From Bacteroidota bacterium (GTDB lineage Bacteria; Bacteroidota; Bacteroidia; JAADEI01), in the NCBI GenBank assembly GCA_024280615.1, contig JAJRPU010000233.1, positions 1-9,392 on the forward strand: a stretch of 9,392 bases of DNA, in the 5' to 3' direction. The translations under genes and the position numbers were made by a program. The notes under the pieces are model-generated. The model worked only from the letters and a program-made list of their open reading frames with translations, made no database searches and was not told where the DNA came from. Every line of letters starts with the position of its first letter. The stretch's first letter is position 1. Shown here piece by piece: positions 1-7,391 of this stretch.

Positions 1-74
1 AAATTTTAAAAAGAAACCTAGTCCTATAACCGGTTTTATGTCTGTATCTTTGTCTTTAGGGAAAACATTATATA

Positions 75-494
75 TTATACGATAAGGCGACACTCTCTAA
101 TATCGTATGGTATTATGTCTATTTTTAAGTCATGTAGATTATTGATTTTCTCATAGGCTTTCCTGTATATTTTATGGAAAACATCCCATATTTGATCACT
201 GAGTTTGCAAAACAGAGTTGCATTTTCTGGTGCGTCGGGCGTCCACAATAGGGGATGGCGTTTTGCTATTAGTGCATCGGGTTTTTTAGATGCATCAGGA
301 CTGCCAATAATAAAAGTATTGCCTTTCAGGTGTTCAATAATGTAACTTGCTAAATGAGGAAATCGGTCAATGCCTAATTCAACAGACTTAAATAAATGGT
401 TTTTTAACCAGTTTCTTGCCTTGGGCTCTATGGCTGTATCCAATAATTTAAGTTTGGGTTGTAATTCCAATTTCATGGGTTTCGTTTTTCTCAT
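75..494 (-). CDS. Uncharacterised 139-residue protein
   Basis: I do not recognise this protein. From the ATG at 494 it has 139 residues and ends in TAA. There is no signal peptide, membrane helix or cysteine-rich motif. It looks like a small soluble cytoplasmic protein, with a basic amphipathic start (MRKTKPMKLELQ), a helical first half and a middle segment rich in Pro and Asp around HPLLWTPDAPENA. Another ATG lies at 476 and a TTG at 533. The TTG version would add a hydrophobic, Tyr/Phe-rich leader that does not look like a proper signal peptide, so I prefer 494. It lies 61 bases downstream of the lipoprotein gene on the same strand with no clear promoter between, so it is probably the last gene of the aspS transcript. 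Support for coding is an uninterrupted frame and its place in the gene row; function is unknown. Confidence 0.65.
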   Translation of the reverse strand: MRKTKPMKLELQPKLKLLDTAIEPKARNWLKNHLFKSVELGIDRFPHLASYIIEHLKGNTFIIGSPDASKKPDALIAKRHPLLWTPDAPENATLFCKLSDQIWDVFHKIYRKAYEKINNLHDLKIDIIPYDIRECRLIV

Positions 495-555
495 AAAATA
501 GAAATTTTGAGCAAAATAAAACAAAATGTCCAAAAGATTAGATTATGTTCACTTT

Positions 556-1326
556 TCAATGCCCTGCTGTGTCAAGAGCATTAAGCCATTTATGTATGGG
601 AGTTATATCATAGTACAGTCGTTTAATGTATGATGTATTGGGTTTTAGTATTACCTTAATTATTGCTCTATCTTGCCATTGCTTTGTTTTTCGTTTTTTT
701 TCTGGAAGTGCAAAAAAGAAAAGTATATTATCAATATGCGGCATTGCAATAATGTCAATGGCAAGGGCTGGCTTACGCCCTGTCCCGCTGCTCATAATGG
801 CATTTATCACATTGCTCATTCGTGCAATAGAGATTTCTACGCACACAGAATCGTTTAGTTCATCACAGAGGGTCATATAGAGGAAAAGGGCTTCTAGATT
901 AAATGGGTCAACGGTAAGAATTGAATCCAGAAGGCTTGAAGCGATGCCCAGTTGCCATTGTCGGTTTATGGAATCTGGCTGGAAGATTAGCGATATGGCT
1001 GAGTCAAGATAGAGTTCAGCGGGATAGACAGGCAGGTAGCGAGCTGTGTATATATAGCCGTAATATAGCAGTCGGGCATTTTCCAGAGGGAGGGTATCGC
1101 CGTAGAGATAATCAAGGAACAGCTGTTCATAGATTTGTATTCCGGAATCTGTTTGAAGCAATGTCCAGATTGAGTCATATTCAGGTTCGGAGATTGGCAA
1201 GGTTCCCCTTCCGTAATAGTGTTTGAAAAATCTTCGTTGCATGAGGTCTGTTGGAATTGACCGGCAGGCGGTAAACAAAATGAGAGATATAAAAAGAAAT
1301 GTTAGTACTTTATTAATCCCTCTCAG
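556..1326 (-). CDS. DUF4919-like lipoprotein, probable CTG start
   Basis: Predicted surface or periplasmic lipoprotein of about 256 residues. No ATG lies at the front of the frame. A TTG at 1278 would begin in the middle of a signal peptide. Reading upstream in frame gives MRGINKVLTFLFISLILFTAC if the CTG at 1326 is used: a basic start, a hydrophobic core and a lipobox ending at Cys21. That CTG shares bases with the aspS stop (CTGA), an arrangement like the common ATGA overlap and suggestive of translational coupling. Other near-cognate codons, such as ATT at 1317, are possible. The mature part resembles DUF4919, a Bacteroidota family of unknown function: LYYGY near residues 87-91, a DPFNLEAL helix-repeat-like segment near 140, SSGTG near 179-183 and LYYDI near 237-241. 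The family match is from memory of its pattern, not a search. Confidence 0.75.
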   Translation of the reverse strand: MRGINKVLTFLFISLILFTACRSIPTDLMQRRFFKHYYGRGTLPISEPEYDSIWTLLQTDSGIQIYEQLFLDYLYGDTLPLENARLLYYGYIYTARYLPVYPAELYLDSAISLIFQPDSINRQWQLGIASSLLDSILTVDPFNLEALFLYMTLCDELNDSVCVEISIARMSNVINAIMSSGTGRKPALAIDIIAMPHIDNILFFFALPEKKRKTKQWQDRAIIKVILKPNTSYIKRLYYDITPIHKWLNALDTAGH

Positions 1327-3083
1327 GGCTCAATTATTTTAATATGTAATTCCTTGAGTTGTTCTTCCGATATAGGTGCTGGAGCATCCAGCATTGGGTC
1401 CCTGCCCGATTTGTTTTTAGGAAATGCTATGACTGACCTAATTGTTTCTTCGCCAAGCATTATCGCGGTGAGCCTGTCAAACCCGAAAGCGATTCCGCCG
1501 TGTGGAGGAGTGCCATACTGCAATGCTTCAAGGAAAAAGCCGAATTTTTGATAGGCTTCCTCCTTTGAAAGTCCCAGTAAATCAAAAATTTTCTGTTGCA
1601 GGGACTGGTTGTGTATCCTTATTGACCCGCCGGCAATCTCCACGCCATTAATAACAAGGTCATAAGCCTTGGCTTTTACTTTGCCGGGATTTGTGTCAAG
1701 TATGGGAATATCTGATTCTTTGGGTGCTGTGAATGGGTGGTGGTTTGGCTCCCAATGGTTTTCTTCTTCATTCCATGACAAGAGAGGGAAGTCAACAACG
1801 AACAGGGCTTTGAACCTGTCTTTGGGAATTAAGTTCAACTCTTTGGCTATGTGAAGACGCAATGTCCCAAGTGCTGAAACAATTTTTTCCCACGGACCAG
1901 CCATAATTATCAGGGCGTCTCCCGGTCCCACTTTGCTCTTGTTGAATAGTTCTTTTACGGTTTCTTCACCCAGAATCTTAATTATAGGACCTTTTGCTTT
2001 TAGTTCATCTTTCCATGTTACGTAAAAGAACCCAGGCACGTCAGCAACCCGCTTGATATATTCTTCCCAATGGTCCCACATTTTCCGTGTTATTGATGAA
2101 CCGTCCGGAACAGGGAGTGCACCAACATATTCGGAGGTATCAAACACTTTAAAACCAAATCCTTTCACATCTTTTGTTATGTCTGTTATTAGTATACCGA
2201 ACCTTGTGTCTGGCTTGTCAGTGCCATATTTGTTCATTGCTTCTTCATAAGGCATTCGTTCAAAGGGTTCTAATTCATAGTCCAGCAGCGACTTAAATGC
2301 ATCGGCAACAAACTGTTCAAAAGTGTTCATAACATCCTGCTGGTCAACAAAGGACATTTCGCAGTCAATCTGAGTGAATTCTGGTTGTCTATCTGCACGG
2401 AGGTCCTCATCCCGAAAGCATCTGACAATCTGGAAGTATTTATCAAATCCGCTAATCATAAAAAGTTGCTTAAACAATTGGGGGGATTGTGGTAGTGCGA
2501 AGAAATGTCCGGGATATAGTCTTGAGGGTACAACGAAGTCTCTGGCTCCCTCCGGCGTGGACTTAATCAGAAATGGGGTTTCCAGCTCAAGGAATCCTTT
2601 TTCTGAAAGCCAGTTTCTTGTGAATTGAAGCAGTCGGTGTCTGAAAATAAGATTTCGTTGCATTGGGGGGCGCCGTAAATCTAAATATCTATACTTTGCC
2701 CTAAGGTCTTCACCGCCATCTGTGTGTTCTTCAATAATAAATGGGGGAACCTTGCTTTTGCTCAAGATTTTGAAACTTGCCGCTTTTATTTCTATGTCTC
2801 CTGTAGGTATGTTAGGATTTTTATTCTCCCGTTCCCGAACCTCCCCTTCCACTTGTATAACAAACTCACGGTCAATCTCTCTGGCTTGCTCATATAAGTC
2901 TTTATCCCACTGTTGATTAAACACCACTTGTGTGATGCCATATCTATCCCAGAGGTCAACGAACACGACTCCCCCAAGGACTCTTACCCGACGTGCCCAG
3001 CCAACTAACTTAACATGTTTACCGGCGTCCTTTAATCTCAATTCTCCGCAGGTGTGTGTCCTGTAAGCTGTTTGTGTATTCAT
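1323..3083 (-). CDS. aspS: Aspartyl-tRNA synthetase
   Basis: Charges tRNA-Asp with aspartate using ATP, in the cytoplasm; essential. The 586 residues match the usual bacterial length. In order: an N-terminal OB-fold anticodon-binding domain (about 1-110, with CGELRL and GWARRVRVLGG), the class II catalytic core, and the bacterial GAD insertion (roughly 290-420). Class II motif 1 lies in the region of GFLELETPFL (163-172). Motif 2 is FRDEDLRADRQPEFTQID (223-240). A conserved HHPFTAP segment is at 448-454, and motif 3 is GIAFGFDRL (530-538). All expected catalytic elements are intact. The ATG at 3083 is the only good start: HTCGELR, the usual opening of the protein, follows within ten residues. 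The promoter is so close that the transcript may be almost leaderless. The stop codon overlaps the likely start of the downstream lipoprotein gene. Confidence 0.98.
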   Translation of the reverse strand: MNTQTAYRTHTCGELRLKDAGKHVKLVGWARRVRVLGGVVFVDLWDRYGITQVVFNQQWDKDLYEQAREIDREFVIQVEGEVRERENKNPNIPTGDIEIKAASFKILSKSKVPPFIIEEHTDGGEDLRAKYRYLDLRRPPMQRNLIFRHRLLQFTRNWLSEKGFLELETPFLIKSTPEGARDFVVPSRLYPGHFFALPQSPQLFKQLFMISGFDKYFQIVRCFRDEDLRADRQPEFTQIDCEMSFVDQQDVMNTFEQFVADAFKSLLDYELEPFERMPYEEAMNKYGTDKPDTRFGILITDITKDVKGFGFKVFDTSEYVGALPVPDGSSITRKMWDHWEEYIKRVADVPGFFYVTWKDELKAKGPIIKILGEETVKELFNKSKVGPGDALIIMAGPWEKIVSALGTLRLHIAKELNLIPKDRFKALFVVDFPLLSWNEEENHWEPNHHPFTAPKESDIPILDTNPGKVKAKAYDLVINGVEIAGGSIRIHNQSLQQKIFDLLGLSKEEAYQKFGFFLEALQYGTPPHGGIAFGFDRLTAIMLGEETIRSVIAFPKNKSGRDPMLDAPAPISEEQLKELHIKIIEP

Positions 3084-3088
3084 GCTTA

Positions 3089-3096
3089 CAAAGGTA
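3089..3096 (-). promoter_or_regulatory. Candidate aspS promoter, -7 box
   Basis: On the minus strand this reads TACCTTTG, an exact match to the Bacteroidota -7 consensus TAnnTTTG. It ends only five bases before the aspS ATG, so transcription would begin at or within a base or two of the start codon. I see no good TTG -33 element 17-23 bases upstream, which lowers confidence. Confidence 0.5.
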
Positions 3097-3129
3097 TGGC
3101 ACCTTGCTTTCAGAAACTGACATAATTTT

Positions 3130-3714
3130 ATGCACTATAAAGATATGGAGTTAGTTGCAGGAGTTGATGAAGCAGGGAGGGGAGCCATTGCTGGTCCAGT
3201 GGTTGCCGCGGCAGTTATATTGCCAGAACTAGAAGATATTCCGACTTTATTGCGAGATAGTAAAAAACTAAGTCCTGAACAACGAGAAAAAATGTATGAA
3301 TGGATTTGGAAAAATGCCATATCAGTAGGGGTTGGACTGGCTTCCGTTGAAGAGATAAACGAGCACAATATTCTAAATGCCACTTTTATAGCCATGCACA
3401 GGGCTATTGAAAAACTAAGACCAAAGCCCACTTTACTCCTTATTGATGGAAACAGGTTTAAGCCCTTTGAAAACATTGAATTCAAGTGCATTGTAAAGGG
3501 TGATGGGAAGGAGCCTGTAATTTCCGCCGCTTCCATCGTTGCAAAAGTATTTAGGGACCGTCTTATGATGCAATTGCACAAAGAGTTTCCAATATACGGT
3601 TGGGAAAGCAACAAAGGATATCCCACTCCATCGCATAAGTTAGCAGTGGTGAGACATGGCAGAAGCCCTTATCATAGAAGAAACTTTAAGGTTCAGTTTA
3701 AATTGCCTTTTTAG
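3130..3714 (+). CDS. rnhB: Ribonuclease HII
   Basis: Cuts the RNA strand of RNA/DNA hybrids and starts removal of single ribonucleotides misincorporated in DNA; cytoplasmic, metal-dependent. The 194 residues fit a short RNase HII consisting of the catalytic domain only. Visible motifs are GVDEAGRG (11-18) with catalytic Asp13 and Glu14, DSKKLS (43-48), LLIDGN with Asp106, and ASIVAKVFRDR with Asp143, which completes the DEDD metal site. NKGYPTPSH (161-169) and HGRSPYHRRNF (176-186) are characteristic of the family's C-terminal part. The ATG at 3130 is the first in frame; another at 3145 (Met6) would also leave the catalytic domain whole. It is divergent from aspS across a 46-bp gap. The lipoprotein gene downstream has its own promoter. 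Confidence 0.97.
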   Translation: MHYKDMELVAGVDEAGRGAIAGPVVAAAVILPELEDIPTLLRDSKKLSPEQREKMYEWIWKNAISVGVGLASVEEINEHNILNATFIAMHRAIEKLRPKPTLLLIDGNRFKPFENIEFKCIVKGDGKEPVISAASIVAKVFRDRLMMQLHKEFPIYGWESNKGYPTPSHKLAVVRHGRSPYHRRNFKVQFKLPF

Positions 3715-3734
3715 TTATAAATTTCTTATTTTTG
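3703..3734 (+). promoter_or_regulatory. Promoter for the lipocalin-like lipoprotein gene
   Basis: A TTG at 3703-3705, inside the end of rnhB, is followed 21 bases later by TATTTTTG at 3727-3734. This matches the Bacteroidota pattern TTG-N17-23-TAnnTTTG. Transcription would start near 3740, giving a leader of less than ten bases before the ATG at 3748. No Shine-Dalgarno sequence is visible; the leader is a run of A. Confidence 0.65.
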
Positions 3735-3747
3735 TAGAAAAAAAATA

Positions 3748-4281
3748 ATGATGAGAAAGTCATCTGTGTGGTTGGGACTCACTAGTTCTTTGATACTTTT
3801 GGGGGCGTGTGCTAACCCTGAAAAAGTTATTCCCGGAACATGGACTGTGGTAGAAGCGAAGTTTGACGGGCAAAATGAGTTAAGTATTTCAGATTCTAAT
3901 CAGAACCCAGATTGTGGCAACGAAACTGCCTCCGCAACAGCTCAAATAACCTCCGCAATCTTTCAATTCAACGAAGATGGTACATACACTAACACAACAA
4001 CCCTCTCGGTAACATACACTTATAACTCAGACCAATGCCTATCAATTTCACTTCCTATAACAGAAACAGATACAATAAGTGGAACGTGGACACTGCTCGG
4101 AAAAGACAAACTTTTATTAAAAACTTCTTCGCAGGAAGCAGAATGTACAATTGTGAAATTGAAGAGGAAAAAGATGATATTATCTTGTCCCTGCATGAAA
4201 GATTGCCAATTTGACTTATTGGAAGATGGAGATATTGATTACACACTGAAAGAAACAGAGTTTTCAATGGAAAAGCAGTAA
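3748..4281 (+). CDS. Cysteine-rich lipocalin-like lipoprotein
   Basis: Predicted 177-residue lipoprotein anchored in the envelope. The signal peptide MMRKSSVWLGLTSSLILLGAC has a clear lipobox, LGAC, with lipidation at Cys21. The mature part begins IPGTWTVVEAKFDG, has FQFNEDGTYT near residues 72-81 and SGTWTLLGKDKLLL near 111-124. A GTW strand, a DGTYT hairpin and a second GTW strand are the pattern of small Bacteroidota lipocalin-like beta-barrel lipoproteins; I infer that class without a search. Six further cysteines (56, 97, 133, 147, 149, 153) suggest disulphides, with C-x-C-x3-C at 147-153 as the odd feature. The ligand is unknown. ATG codons at 3748 and 3751 are both possible starts. It converges on the large secreted protein gene, leaving 68 bases between stops, with no convincing terminator hairpin there. 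Confidence 0.85.
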   Translation: MMRKSSVWLGLTSSLILLGACANPEKVIPGTWTVVEAKFDGQNELSISDSNQNPDCGNETASATAQITSAIFQFNEDGTYTNTTTLSVTYTYNSDQCLSISLPITETDTISGTWTLLGKDKLLLKTSSQEAECTIVKLKRKKMILSCPCMKDCQFDLLEDGDIDYTLKETEFSMEKQ

Positions 4282-4349
4282 AGGGCTAGTAGTGACTGCC
4301 ATCTTAACGAATTCATGAAATTATAGTAACCACCAAGTAGGTTTTAGCC

Positions 4350-7136
4350 TTAGTAAACAATCATAGGTATTGCTCTGCGAGAACCAGTGTGTATATCCAC
4401 AGCCTGTAGTATATAGCTGCCGTTGGGTATGCTATTTAATGGTATTACAACAGATTGCATCCTATCAAGCGTTTGAGTAAAAGATTTTATTATTTGACCG
4501 GATAATGATAGCACATTGAGTTTTATGGTTATTGGTTCCCATGCATATATTACTATTTCCCTGTTTGTCCCTACGTATGAAATATCTGCAGAAATTCCGT
4601 CAAACGTTCCTTGTAATGTTATAGTGTTACTATAAACAGGTTGAACTTCATTCTGGTATGCCACAATCCTATAAGTAGCAATACCCATTTCGGTTTCCGG
4701 GTAAACAACATAGGTAAATGTGTCTCGTCTGTCAATAGGTATCTCAGCAATTACTTCCATTTTGCCAGTGCGAGGGGAATATCTTTCTATCGCAAATGTT
4801 CCTTGAACGTCGTCATTATTGGTTATTATAGTACTCCACTTTAATATGTGCTCTCCAGAGGGTGACACTTTTCCTGACAAATATATAGCTTCTAAAGGCA
4901 GAACATTAGCCCAGTTTACTATTTCAAAATTACATTGGTCCCCTGCATAACCATCAACCATTAAAACGTATGTTTGACCAGGTGTTAAACCTGTTGCTGT
5001 TACTGTTCCTGAAGAGGCTGTTGCAGGATTCCAGCAATTTGAGACACTAGTAAATGTTGGATTACATAATGTACCTGACACTGAGTATACCTCTGCTTGT
5101 ATTCCTGAAGAGCATCCTGTTACATTGACAAAATCAAAGGTTACTGTTGAGGAAGGTGCAGTAAAGCAAAACCATTGGTTATTCTCTATGGTCCCACAAA
5201 ATATGCTTTCTACGCCCCCGGGGTTATCTTCAGTATATGATGTGGTTGAGCCCGGGAGATTAGCAGAGCCAGGTTGTATACACTTACAATTAGGGAATGT
5301 GTCATTATTATTTGTACAAGAGAAGGTAACAGTTGTTGCTGGAATTATTTCCCAGTTGAGTGTTCCTACTCCTGTGCCCGTGCATGTTGAGGAACCCCAT
5401 TTATCAATAACCATGTATACCGTTTGAGTTGCTCCTGTGTTGTTTGTCCAAGAGTGAGTAAAGTTGTCAACATCAGAACAAGTTACTTCTGTTCCTGTAC
5501 CTGGACATCCATTTATATAAGTGTAACCTACAACATCAAAATTATCGTTAGAAACCCACCATTTTAAGCATGAACCGTCAGGAACATCAATTTGAAAAAC
5601 TTGATCTGGTCCACAAGCGGAAGTGCACGAAGCATCATAGTTCCCCGAACAAGAATCTATACTAAAGTAAATAGTTCCCGAGGTCCCTGACAAAGGATAT
5701 GCAGAAGCACAGTCATCGCCGCTTGGGCAGTTAATAATGCTACATCCGTTTTGAATATCTATAGAGAAATTTGAGCAGGTGGGAGAGGGAAAATAGTCTA
5801 TTAAAAGATAATAGGTTCCCGGGTTAAGAGTTACACAATTAATTGCTGTATTGGATGACCCACTAGTTGCACTGGCTATACAGGTAGGAAACCGCCAATT
5901 ACCACATCCTGAAGGCTGAGGAACACTATCGGATAAGAACCAACCTATATAACCTGTTCCATCAGTGTTTTGAACAGTTATAGTATATGTGCCGGCAGTT
6001 GTTATGTTAAGCTCATATATCAAATCCTCACCACCGTCGTATGAGGAGTTACATGAGTTATTGCCATCAGGAATATCATTGCCTGCTCCACAGGTCGTTC
6101 CTGTTTGTGTATAGGGAAACGTATTTACTGCAAAGTCTGGGGTAAACGTGGTAGTAGCAGGTATAATTTCCCAGTTTAAAGTTCCTGTTCCCACATCCGT
6201 GCAAGTTGAACTTCCCCATTCGTCAATAACAATATATACTGTTTGAGTTGCTCCGGTGTTGTTAGTCCATTGATGAACAAAAGCATCGTTATCTGAACAT
6301 GTTACTTCTGTGCCAACACCCGGACAACCATTGATATAAGTATAACCTACAACATCAAAATTATCGTTGGAAACCCACCATTTTAAGCATGAACCGTCAG
6401 GAACATCAATTTGAAAAACTTGATCCAGTCCACAAGCGGAAGTGCACGAAGCATCATAATCGCCTGTGCAGCCGTTTAAGTCGAAGTTGAGTGAGCCTGA
6501 CGTCCCTGTTAGAACATAGGCACTGGCACAATCGTCGGCAGAAGGACAATTAACATAAACCGGGCATGCTGAAGCACCTTGAGGATTGTTATCAAACACT
6601 AAGCACCACCCTTCAATTGCACCAGTGGCTCCACCTGCATCATCACACACTTCCAATGTCCATGTTCCATCTGCGTTTTGACCGTTGTTCACTGCTCCCA
6701 AGCACCCTTCAGGTTGGTAAGTTCCCGTTGCGGGGTCTGTGCTTCCCCATGCTGTTATTGAAGTGGCAGCATTCGGGTCAAAGCACAGCATTTGAGAGGT
6801 TGTGCATCCTGCACCGTAATCAGCACCTGAGCTGCCATTATCAGTAGACAATTCCACTCTTGTACCATCGGGAGCAACAAGATACATATCTATGTCTGAA
6901 CGCCATGTGTGGGTTATATAAACACAGACCTGAACCAGTCCGAAAGTGTTGTCAATTGTTCCAACGCCTGTAACATTTATAGTTGATGTTGTGGGGGTGG
7001 GGCATCCACCGTCTGGAATGGAGGTTCCCGAGGGGCATCCACCGGAACAAACTGTTATTTGAGCATTTAGGACTGTGTTTACTACCAAATTTATTAGAAC
7101 CAATGCACCCCATTTCGTCAGGGACAATAGCTGCAT
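4350..7136 (-). CDS. Large secreted type IX (Por) sorting-domain protein
   Basis: A 928-residue exported protein, probably displayed on or released from the cell surface. A Sec signal peptide covers about residues 1-25 (ending VLNAQ). Residues ~51-182 form a P-domain like that of proprotein convertases (WRSDIDMYLVAPDGT, then DGTWTLEVCDDAGG). Two nearly identical cysteine-rich modules follow (197-329 and 470-602), separated by a pre-peptidase-like beta-sandwich with GTYTITVQN and GTYYLLIDYF. Another beta-rich domain spans ~603-742, with TPGQTYVLMVDGYAGD. A fibronectin-type linker (~748-842) leads to the C-terminal type IX sorting domain (~850-928: LNVLSLSGQIIKSF, then IPNGSYILQA). This form of sorting domain directs transfer across the outer membrane by the PorSS/T9SS machinery. 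No protease or other catalytic motif is visible, so adhesion or matrix binding is the likeliest role, by inference. The promoter is strong; the gene is a single unit with no co-directional neighbour in the window. Confidence 0.93.
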   Translation of the reverse strand: MQLLSLTKWGALVLINLVVNTVLNAQITVCSGGCPSGTSIPDGGCPTPTTSTINVTGVGTIDNTFGLVQVCVYITHTWRSDIDMYLVAPDGTRVELSTDNGSSGADYGAGCTTSQMLCFDPNAATSITAWGSTDPATGTYQPEGCLGAVNNGQNADGTWTLEVCDDAGGATGAIEGWCLVFDNNPQGASACPVYVNCPSADDCASAYVLTGTSGSLNFDLNGCTGDYDASCTSACGLDQVFQIDVPDGSCLKWWVSNDNFDVVGYTYINGCPGVGTEVTCSDNDAFVHQWTNNTGATQTVYIVIDEWGSSTCTDVGTGTLNWEIIPATTTFTPDFAVNTFPYTQTGTTCGAGNDIPDGNNSCNSSYDGGEDLIYELNITTAGTYTITVQNTDGTGYIGWFLSDSVPQPSGCGNWRFPTCIASATSGSSNTAINCVTLNPGTYYLLIDYFPSPTCSNFSIDIQNGCSIINCPSGDDCASAYPLSGTSGTIYFSIDSCSGNYDASCTSACGPDQVFQIDVPDGSCLKWWVSNDNFDVVGYTYINGCPGTGTEVTCSDVDNFTHSWTNNTGATQTVYMVIDKWGSSTCTGTGVGTLNWEIIPATTVTFSCTNNNDTFPNCKCIQPGSANLPGSTTSYTEDNPGGVESIFCGTIENNQWFCFTAPSSTVTFDFVNVTGCSSGIQAEVYSVSGTLCNPTFTSVSNCWNPATASSGTVTATGLTPGQTYVLMVDGYAGDQCNFEIVNWANVLPLEAIYLSGKVSPSGEHILKWSTIITNNDDVQGTFAIERYSPRTGKMEVIAEIPIDRRDTFTYVVYPETEMGIATYRIVAYQNEVQPVYSNTITLQGTFDGISADISYVGTNREIVIYAWEPITIKLNVLSLSGQIIKSFTQTLDRMQSVVIPLNSIPNGSYILQAVDIHTGSRRAIPMIVY
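5331..5729 (-). repeat. Second copy of the internal 133-residue module
   Basis: Encodes residues 470-602 of the secreted protein. It aligns without gaps to residues 197-329 at a fixed offset of 273 codons (819 bases). All nine cysteines match: 470, 476, 496, 504, 508, 523, 544, 553 and 585. The module opens CPSGDDCASAY and ends LNWEIIPATT. It is probably a small disulphide-bonded beta-sandwich; I cannot name a family. Confidence 0.95.
6150..6548 (-). repeat. First copy of the internal 133-residue module
   Basis: Encodes residues 197-329 of the secreted protein, with cysteines at 197, 203, 223, 231, 235, 250, 271, 280 and 312. Within it, 6343-6458 differs from 5524-5639 of the other copy at only three of 116 bases, including one identical stretch of 56 bases (6370-6425 against 5551-5606). 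The module edges are clearly more diverged. Confidence 0.95.
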
Positions 7137-7163
7137 AGTACCAAGATTTTAATGCTAATGTTA

Positions 7164-7194
7164 CAAAGTTAACAAAATTTTTTTTTGAAACAAA
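7164..7194 (-). promoter_or_regulatory. Promoter of the secreted protein gene
   Basis: On the minus strand, TTTG (7194-7191) is followed by a 19-base spacer and TAACTTTG (7171-7164). This is an exact match to the Bacteroidota -33/-7 promoter, with ideal spacing. Transcription should begin near 7158, giving a leader of about 20 bases before the ATG at 7136. The leader has no Shine-Dalgarno sequence. The spacer contains an uninterrupted A tract on the minus strand (T on plus), which may add intrinsic curvature. Confidence 0.75.
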
Positions 7195-7367
7195 TGAGTA
7201 AATTTTTGTATGGGTATAGTTAATGATATATTTACTGCATTCCATAGAAATTTAATTATCTTTTGAGGTTGGGTGTTTACAGTTAGCATACTTAACCCCA
7301 TCGAGTAGCAATATCCTTTTCATTATACAAGATTTTGTTCTTAATCGCACATTTGTTTAAAGTATTT

Positions 7368-7375
7368 TAATTTTG
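7368..7375 (+). promoter_or_regulatory. Candidate -7 box for the CADD-like gene
   Basis: TAATTTTG matches TAnnTTTG and lies 16 bases before the ATG at 7392, so a short leader of about ten bases is expected. The nearest upstream TTTG (7352-7355) is only 12 bases away, too close for a standard -33 element. The call rests on the -7 box and its position alone. Confidence 0.45.
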
Positions 7376-7391
7376 TCTAAAATAGCATAAG

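Noticed and set aside
45..52. TATCTTTG on the plus strand, matching the -7 promoter consensus
   Set aside because: It points into the 3' end of a minus-strand gene, has no clear -33 element, and no plus-strand gene follows. AT-rich DNA yields such matches by chance.
626..1226. Plus-strand open frames opposite the lipoprotein gene
   Set aside because: They are antisense shadows with no recognisable protein features, whereas the minus-strand frame has a signal peptide and family motifs.
1278..1278. TTG at 1278 as the lipoprotein gene start
   Set aside because: It would start only four codons before the lipobox cysteine and discard an obvious signal peptide encoded upstream in the same frame.
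3104..3130. TTG (3104-3106) and TAATTTTA (3123-3130) as an rnhB promoter
   Set aside because: The -7 box lacks the final G, the spacer is 16 bases, and the box overlaps the start codon, so it would place the transcript start inside the gene unless Met6 is the true start.
4280..4356. Imperfect inverted repeat (AAGGGCTA and TAGCCTTA) between the convergent genes, as a terminator
   Set aside because: The arms are short, need bulges, are separated by about 50 bases and have no proper T run.
7137..7391. 255-base divergent gap searched for an RNA gene, riboswitch or small ORF
   Set aside because: Beyond the two promoter elements listed, it is AT-rich with only weak, chance-level inverted repeats; no tRNA or conserved RNA shape was seen.
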